Shown here in pieces: positions 59,801 through 64,000 of a stretch of DNA of 64,000 nucleotides. The notes below the pieces were generated by a model. It did no database searches. It was not told the DNA's origin and saw only the letters and a program-made list of their open reading frames with translations. How positions within the stretch are numbered: position 1 is the stretch's first letter; every line of letters starts with the position of its first letter. A program made the translations under genes and the position numbers. Origin of the DNA: JAVJSF01 sp040219555 (lineage in GTDB: Bacteria; Actinomycetota; Thermoleophilia; Miltoncostaeales; Miltoncostaeaceae); NCBI GenBank assembly GCA_040219555.1, contig JAVJSF010000006.1:1-64000 (forward strand). Reading direction: 5' to 3'.

Positions 59801-60325
59801 GTCCGCGTCACGGGGGTCGGCCGCCGGCGCGTCCTGGCCTACCGGGCCACCCTGGGCCGGGGCCAGAGCATCACCTTCGTGGAGGCCGGTCCGCGCGGCC
59901 AGCGCGTCCTCGGCACGGCCCGCGCCGGCGCTCGCAGGCTGGCGTTCACCCCGGGGCCCGGTCCGGCCGGCCGGCGTCGGATCCTGGCCCAGGCGGCCGT
60001 GGACGGGATCGTCCGGACCTCGCGCACCGTGGGGGCCTACCGGGCCCCGGCGCCGGCGCCGATCGCGCGGGCCAGCCGGCTGCTGCTGCGCCGGGCCGGT
60101 TCCCGGGTGGTCGCCGTCTGGCGCCCGGGGGCCGGGCTGGCGGCGCAACGGGTGACCGTGCGCAGTCCCGCCGGTGGTCTCGAGGCTCGGACGGCCGGGG
60201 CCCGCGCCCGGCGCGCCGTCGTCGCCGGCGTGCGCCGGGGCGACACGGTCTCGGTGGAGGTGGTCGGAGTGGCCTCCGACGGCCGGCGCTCGCGACCCCT
60301 CCGGAGCGCCTTGAGGGTGCGCTGA
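56867..60325 (+). CDS. Large secreted protein, beta-propeller and Ig-like regions
   Basis: 1152 residues. An Sec signal peptide (RRALVVCAALIVLASLAVAA) leads to a propeller-like part (about 50-420) with sialidase/BNR-type repeats (AHIVWTDAPNGAPS; WLWTSDDGGQSF; VVVTWRGVGPDGRPG). The middle (about 430-860) is beta-rich with paired cysteines and repeats of RINVRAEG/RVGLTFGDPFLVDLVG type. The end (about 900-1152) looks like two or three Ig/fibronectin-like domains. No transmembrane or LPXTG anchor is seen. It is probably an extracellular adhesin or surface structural protein; I know no close family. Confidence 0.82.
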   Translation: MSDIRRALVVCAALIVLASLAVAAAAAPAVRTPGYRGLTKAIAVKPATAPPAATLGAGTRPDLLVDAAGTAHIVWTDAPNGAPSRTMYCRVPRGTRACEVTHALVPPGADQFSGDLSGPAVAAVNDQVVVMSVRYPQVVTRPDASAGSGVMWLWTSDDGGQSFAPPAMAASGRGPNTAVIGDARGGAVVYGPPQVPRIAVATDTVTGGVTVTTIEPGRYTALGAAIAPGDFVAGRLAVLDGRPVVVYRDLSGNAYMRRWGGQGDPNDGTTWSPQEALPGFNPEVTVAGGRLIVALTTALSGGTLRIVDLTRPGAPVTVNPGGRTAEHGVAGLPDGRVVVTWRGVGPDGRPGIFTRVVGADGRAQANPVMIGPEGLFGRMAATADGGGVVASEATTGGIQLSSVGTKSPTGLPGLGSRTAGATLPADAYVGCQRIRFGAVEALTDEGCFLNAASGTGKASLGPVRLNGLVIIPDPGVQVVIDPRRRTLDSTGGVRVLLRGRGLPEILLFRGRINVRAEGSGPGASLFSFTRGVFSPDILGFRSAFDVDVQVTDRGVRIPLRLRLPSIFSGVHGDIVLRADNARGLMAESLEVSADDVPLGVATIRRLRIQYREAGGTSTGNCLRPADSGAPAEPREWAGVFEVVLPPPSIGPALCASARFGDGRYRAGTFNIDLPAPGIPLFPAVAITGVQGGLQVSPVTRLDAGMRIGVITTGAGGGLIDLDGRVGLTFGDPFLVDLVGAVSTAGIPLGEGRAFLSTDGYARLRVTSGLTLPLPDPAPDLSVTGIIDGFADGPARRFSLTGRNRICVGPLCGPDMGGVVSTRGVAVCGVTPLVIPPGLSGGISPVPIFGIGYRWGADLPAVHPLPGICDLADYEVTDARAPRLDSHQAGAGDATVRVPPGTRVGAFRATGAGGAPDVDLVDPAGRVVAPRAVVSIFSETHMEVRAPRAGTWSVRPRPGSVPVSQLAVAAAGPRPVVSGVRVTGVGRRRVLAYRATLGRGQSITFVEAGPRGQRVLGTARAGARRLAFTPGPGPAGRRRILAQAAVDGIVRTSRTVGAYRAPAPAPIARASRLLLRRAGSRVVAVWRPGAGLAAQRVTVRSPAGGLEARTAGARARRAVVAGVRRGDTVSVEVVGVASDGRRSRPLRSALRVR

Positions 60326-60362
60326 GGGGGCGCTGACGTACGTCCCGGGCGGGCGGGGGTCG

Positions 60363-60391
60363 TTCTGGCACCGCCCGGCGTCCTCTACACT
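60363..60391 (+). promoter_or_regulatory. Promoter of dxs
   Basis: TTCTGG (60363-60368), 17-base spacer, TACACT (60386-60391), then 7 bases to ATG 60399. A good sigma-70-type promoter with leaderless output. Confidence 0.55.
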
Positions 60392-60398
60392 CGGTCGG

Positions 60399-62309
60399 AT
60401 GACCGACACCGCCCGGTTCCCCATCCTCACGTCGCTGGCGGGGCCCACCGACCTCCACGCGATGGACGAGGCGGGGCTCTCGGCGCTGGCCCAGGAGATG
60501 CGCGAGGCCATCATCGGATCCGTCTCCCAGACCGGTGGCCACTTGGGTGCCAGCCTCGGCACCATCGAGCTGACCGTGGCGCTCCACGCGGAGCTGAGCT
60601 CCCCGCGGGACCGGATCATCTGGGATGTCGGCCACCAAGCCTACGGGCACAAGCTGCTCACGGGCCGCCTCGAGGACTTCGCCACCCTGCGCCAGTACCG
60701 CGGCATGAGCGGCTTCCTGCGCCGCTGCGAGAGCGAGCACGATGTCATCGGCGCCGGCCACGCCAGCACCTCCATCAGCTACGCCGTGGGCCTCGCCGAG
60801 GCCAACCGCCAGGCGGGCCGCTCCGACGAGCACGTCGTGGCCGTGATCGGGGATGGCGCGCTCACGGGCGGGATGGCCTATGAGGGCCTCAACCAGGCCG
60901 GTGCCCTGGGTTCCCGGCTGACGGTCGTGCTCAACGACAACGGCATGAGCATCTCCGAGAACGTCGGCGCGATGTCCAAGCTCTTCCAGCGCGCCCGCGT
61001 CGACCCCACCCTCACCCGGGTGCGCGAGGAGATCGAACGCGGCCTGGCCCGCGTGCCCGGGGTCGCGGAACTGGGTGGTCACCTTCGCGATGCCACCAAG
61101 TCGCTCTGGTTCTCCACCGGGGCGTTGTTCGAGGCGCTCGGCTTCGCCTACATCGGCCCGATCGACGGCCACGACGTCGCCGCCATGCGCCGCGCGCTGC
61201 GCACGACCCTGGCGATGGACCGGCCGGCGCTGATCCACGTCAAGACGGTCAAGGGCCGCGGCTACGCGCCCGCCGAGGCCGACGGCGAGGCCATGCACGG
61301 GGCCACGCCGTTCGTGGTGGAGAGCGGAAAGGCCGCGCGCCGGCCGGCGCCCGGGCCGCCCAGCTACACCGAGGTGTTCGGCCGGGCGCTGGTGGCCGAG
61401 GCCGAGCGCGACCCGCGGGTGGTCGGCATCACCGCGGCCATGCTCAAGGGCACCGGGATGCAGCACATGATGGACCGCTTCCCCGGGCGCACCTACGACG
61501 TCGGCATCGCCGAACAGCACGCGACGGTGTTCGCGTGCGGCCTGGCGATCGCCGGCTACCGGCCCGTGGTGGCGATCTACTCCACCTTCCTGCAGCGCGC
61601 GTTCGACCCGATCGTCCACGACGCGGCCATCCAGGAACTTCCGGTCGTCTTCGCCATCGACCGCGGCGGCCTGGTGGGGGACGACGGCCCCACCCACCAC
61701 GGCGTCTTCGATCTCGCCTATCTGCGCTCGATCCCCGGCCTGACGGTGATGGCCCCGATGGACGAGGCCGAGCTGGTGGAGATGCTGCACACGGCGCTCC
61801 GCCTCGACGGACCCGTGGCCATCCGCTACCCGCGCGGTGCCGGGACCGGAGTGGCGCTCCCGGACCGCCCGCACGGGGTGGAGGTGGGTCGCGGGGTGGT
61901 GCTGGAGAGCGGCGAGCGCGTGGCGCTGGTGGGCTACGGCTACGGGACCGGCGTCGCCTCGGCCGCCGCCGACGCCATCGCCGACACGCTCATGGTGCGC
62001 CCGTCCGTGGTGAATGCGCGCTTCTGCAAGCCCATCGACGCCACCCTGATGCGCCAGCTGGCCGAGCGGCACGAGTTGATCGTCACCGTCGAGGACCACC
62101 AGGCCGACGGCGGCTTCGGCAGCGCGGTGCTCGAGGTGCTCGAGGACACGGGCGCCCGGGTGATGCGCGTGGGGCTGCCCGACCGCTTCGTGGACCACGG
62201 CAAGCGCGAACTGCTCCTGGACGAGGTCGGCCTCACGCCCGAGGGCGTCGCCGAACGGGTGCTCGCGGCGCTGGCGATACCCGCCCGGGGCCTGCTCAGC
62301 GGCAGCTGA
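60399..62309 (+). CDS. dxs: 1-Deoxy-D-xylulose-5-phosphate synthase
   Basis: 636 residues, thiamin-diphosphate enzyme making DXP from pyruvate and glyceraldehyde-3-phosphate, the entry to the MEP isoprenoid pathway. TGGHLGASLGTIELTVALH, WDVGHQAYGHKLLTGR, VIGDGALTGGMAYEGLNQAG (ThDP motif GDG...N), YDVGIAEQHATVFACGLA (catalytic Glu) and DRGGLVGDDGPTHHGVFDL are intact. Confidence 0.96.
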   Translation: MTDTARFPILTSLAGPTDLHAMDEAGLSALAQEMREAIIGSVSQTGGHLGASLGTIELTVALHAELSSPRDRIIWDVGHQAYGHKLLTGRLEDFATLRQYRGMSGFLRRCESEHDVIGAGHASTSISYAVGLAEANRQAGRSDEHVVAVIGDGALTGGMAYEGLNQAGALGSRLTVVLNDNGMSISENVGAMSKLFQRARVDPTLTRVREEIERGLARVPGVAELGGHLRDATKSLWFSTGALFEALGFAYIGPIDGHDVAAMRRALRTTLAMDRPALIHVKTVKGRGYAPAEADGEAMHGATPFVVESGKAARRPAPGPPSYTEVFGRALVAEAERDPRVVGITAAMLKGTGMQHMMDRFPGRTYDVGIAEQHATVFACGLAIAGYRPVVAIYSTFLQRAFDPIVHDAAIQELPVVFAIDRGGLVGDDGPTHHGVFDLAYLRSIPGLTVMAPMDEAELVEMLHTALRLDGPVAIRYPRGAGTGVALPDRPHGVEVGRGVVLESGERVALVGYGYGTGVASAAADAIADTLMVRPSVVNARFCKPIDATLMRQLAERHELIVTVEDHQADGGFGSAVLEVLEDTGARVMRVGLPDRFVDHGKRELLLDEVGLTPEGVAERVLAALAIPARGLLSGS

Positions 62310-62347
62310 AGGCCGGGCCGCGGCGGGCCTGCGCCCCCCGCTGTCCC

Positions 62348-62353
62348 TAGGCT
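62348..62353 (+). promoter_or_regulatory. -10 box (TAGGCT) for tlyA
   Basis: TAGGCT ends 6 bases before GTG 62360, leaderless spacing. Confidence 0.5.
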
Positions 62354-62359
62354 TGCGCC

Positions 62360-63106
62360 GTGGCCCGGGCCCGACTCGATGTGACCCTCTGCGAGCGGGG
62401 TCTGTTTCCCAGCCGCGCGCGTGCGCAGGCGGCCGTGATGGCCGGCCGCGTCCGCGTTGCCGGCGCGGTGGTCGACAAGCCCGGCACGCAGGTGACGGCC
62501 GACGCCGACCTGGAGGTGCAGCCCGCCGAGGAGTACGTGTCGCGGGGCGGGATCAAGCTGCGCAACGCCCTCGACGCCCTGGGGATGGACGTCGCCGGCG
62601 CGTCGGCGCTCGACCTCGGTGCCTCCACGGGCGGGTTCACCGACTGCCTGCTCCAGCGCGGGGCGGCGCGCGTGATCGCGCTCGACGTGGGCTACGGGCA
62701 GCTCGACTGGCGTCTGCGCCAGGACCCGCGCGTCCACGTCATGGAACGCACCAACGCCCGCCACATCACCCCGGCGGACCTTCCCTATGCGCCCGATCTG
62801 GTCACCTGTGACCTCTCGTTCATCGCCATCGGCACGGTCTGGGGCGCGGTGGTCCCCTGTTGTGCGTCCGGCTGGCGTGCGATGGTGATGGTGAAGCCCC
62901 AGTTCGAGGTGGGGAGGGAGCGGGTCGGCTCGGGCGGCGTCGTCCGCGATCCGCGCGCCCGGGAGGATGCGGTGGACGGTGTCATCGAGGTGATCGGTCA
63001 GCACGGTGGGCGCGTCGTCGGCGTCGCCGACTCCGGGTTGCCGGGTCCGAAGGGCAACATCGAGACCTTCGTCTCGGTGGCCGACGCCGCGGGCGGGGGC
63101 GGATGA
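62360..63106 (+). CDS. tlyA: TlyA-type S4/FtsJ rRNA 2'-O-methyltransferase
   Basis: 248 residues. N-terminal S4 RNA-binding domain (ARLDVTLCERGLFPSRARAQ, about 1-60) and an FtsJ-like SAM domain with SRGGIKLRNALDAL, LDLGASTGGFTDCLL (SAM motif I) and DLSFIAI (motif IV), Lys in VKPQFEVG. Mycobacterial TlyA methylates 16S and 23S rRNA and gives capreomycin sensitivity. Stop overlaps nadK by 4 bases; tlyA-nadK(-recN) order is widespread in actinobacteria. Confidence 0.93.
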   Translation: MARARLDVTLCERGLFPSRARAQAAVMAGRVRVAGAVVDKPGTQVTADADLEVQPAEEYVSRGGIKLRNALDALGMDVAGASALDLGASTGGFTDCLLQRGAARVIALDVGYGQLDWRLRQDPRVHVMERTNARHITPADLPYAPDLVTCDLSFIAIGTVWGAVVPCCASGWRAMVMVKPQFEVGRERVGSGGVVRDPRAREDAVDGVIEVIGQHGGRVVGVADSGLPGPKGNIETFVSVADAAGGGG

Positions 63107-64000
63107 GCCCCCGCGTCATCGGTGGGTACGAGCCGATCCCCATCGAGCCGGCGGTCCCGGCCGAGCGGGTCCTCCTGCTCACCCACCGCGGCCCCGAGGT
63201 GACGGCCACGGCCCTGCCGGCCGTCCTGTCGATCCTCGAGGACGCAGGGGTTCAGGTGATGGTTCCCGCGTCCGAGGTGGTCAAGCACCGCAGTCTGGCC
63301 CCGTTCCAGTCCAGCGACGGCAAGCCTCTGCGGCCGGGGGGAGAGGACCTGATCCTGGTGCTGGGCGGCGACGGCAGCATCCTCCGCGCCCTTGCGCGCG
63401 AGGCCGGCTCCGGCGCCCCGGTGATCGGGGTCAACTACGGGCGCGTGGGCTTCCTGGCCTCCATCGAGCGCGAGACCCTCGAGCGCGACCTGCGCCGGGC
63501 GCTCGCGGGCGAGTACGTGGTCCTCGGCTTGCCGTCCCTGTCGGCCGAGTGGGCCGACGGCGAGGTGCACGCCCTCAACGACCTGGCCCTCCTGCGCTCG
63601 GGCGAGTCGCGCCTGGCCGACCTCTCCTACGCCGTGGACGGCGAGCGGGTCCACACGGTGCGCTGCGACGGCATGATCCTCAGCACCCCGGTGGGCTCGA
63701 CGGCGTACAATCTCGCCGCCGGCGGCCCGACGGTCTCGTGGCGGGTCCACTGCATGGTGATCTCGTTCATCGCCGCCTTCCACCTCGACACTCGGCCGCT
63801 GGTCATCGGCGCCGAGGAACTGATGACGGTGACCAACAGCGCCCTCACGGGCGACTGCGATGTGCTCGCCGACGGCCAGCGGGTGGGGGCCCTGCGCCCC
63901 GGACGCTCCATCACGGTGGGGCTGGGCGGCGATCAGGTGCATCTCGCCACGTTCCCCGAGGCGTCGTTCTTCCGTCGCTACCGGGAGAAGTTCGGCCGCC
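63103..64000 (+). CDS. nadK: NAD kinase (cut by window end)
   Basis: 299 residues visible, C-terminus missing beyond 64000. Makes NADP from NAD with ATP or polyphosphate. LVLGGDGSILRALA (GGDGS near residues 88-92), GVNYGRVGFLASI, LNDLALLRSGESRLADLSY and GMILSTPVGSTAYNLAAGGP are standard. An insertion-like N-terminal 25 residues precede the first strand. ATG 63103 overlaps tlyA. PPK2 is also in the window, so polyphosphate may be a relevant donor. Confidence 0.94.
   Translation, partial: MSPRVIGGYEPIPIEPAVPAERVLLLTHRGPEVTATALPAVLSILEDAGVQVMVPASEVVKHRSLAPFQSSDGKPLRPGGEDLILVLGGDGSILRALAREAGSGAPVIGVNYGRVGFLASIERETLERDLRRALAGEYVVLGLPSLSAEWADGEVHALNDLALLRSGESRLADLSYAVDGERVHTVRCDGMILSTPVGSTAYNLAAGGPTVSWRVHCMVISFIAAFHLDTRPLVIGAEELMTVTNSALTGDCDVLADGQRVGALRPGRSITVGLGGDQVHLATFPEASFFRRYREKFGR

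Noticed and set aside
56852..60619. 1255-codon reverse-strand frame opposite the large secreted protein
   Set aside because: The product is His/Arg/Gly-rich without any motif, whereas the plus strand has a signal peptide, promoter and folded composition.

Overview
This is a very GC-rich (by eye above 70 %), gene-dense bacterial chromosome segment with short intergenic gaps, GTG starts nearly as common as ATG, many 4-base start/stop overlaps and frequent leaderless-looking promoters. Together with LigD/Ku, TlyA, HipBA, PPK2 and a complete type IV pilus assembly cluster, this points to a high-GC Gram-positive lineage. I infer a deep-branching actinobacterium, most likely Thermoleophilia (Miltoncostaea/Solirubrobacter-like); the assignment is not proven. 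I found no tRNA, rRNA, IS element, integrase or CRISPR array.

Layout. (1) 1-1.3 kb: terminator-like hairpins, a small hypothetical gene, a strong 6S RNA candidate (600-746) with its own promoter, and a thioredoxin-fold-like lipoprotein. (2) 1.35-10.9 kb: a core co-directional block with an IscU-like/MnmA fusion, two small membrane-associated proteins, alaS, ruvX, mltG, aroE, pilT and pilC. (3) 10.9-42.7 kb: about 32 kb of mixed-strand, mostly single-gene units. These include a ParD-like/zeta toxin-antitoxin pair, a MASE1-GGDEF-EAL protein, a hipBA pair with a degenerate HipA coupled to a DsbA-like oxidoreductase, lipoproteins, PPK2, an acyltransferase, pyruvate kinase, divergent ligD and ku, a universal stress protein, an SF1 helicase, two soluble chemoreceptors, a glycosidase, an M50 protease, a PanE-like reductase and RNase HI. 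(4) 42.9-56.4 kb: a long, tightly overlapped block with pilA, pilD, pilM, pilN, pilO, a PilP-like lipoprotein, aroC, aroK, aroB, aroQ, pepP, efp, a carboxyltransferase-like/BCCP fusion, accC and nusB. (5) 56.4-64 kb: a large secreted protein, then dxs, tlyA and nadK (nadK is cut by the window end).

How the genes work together. Blocks 2 and 4 look like two halves of one pilus/shikimate neighbourhood. PilT (retraction ATPase) and PilC (platform) lie left of the 32 kb region; the pilin, prepilin peptidase and PilM-N-O-P alignment proteins lie right of it. No extension ATPase (PilB) is present. aroE is with the left half and aroCKBQ with the right. EF-P sits in the same run as very proline-rich pilus proteins. 

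The most unusual items are: the BCCP fused to a carboxyltransferase domain that has lost its metal ligands; the IscU-like domain (third cysteine missing) fused to MnmA; the candidate 6S RNA; a HipA relative without its catalytic residues; FliA/WhiG-like promoter motifs near pilA, pilT and both chemoreceptor genes; and a recurrent TANNNT box 6-9 bases before start codons, suggesting widespread leaderless transcription.
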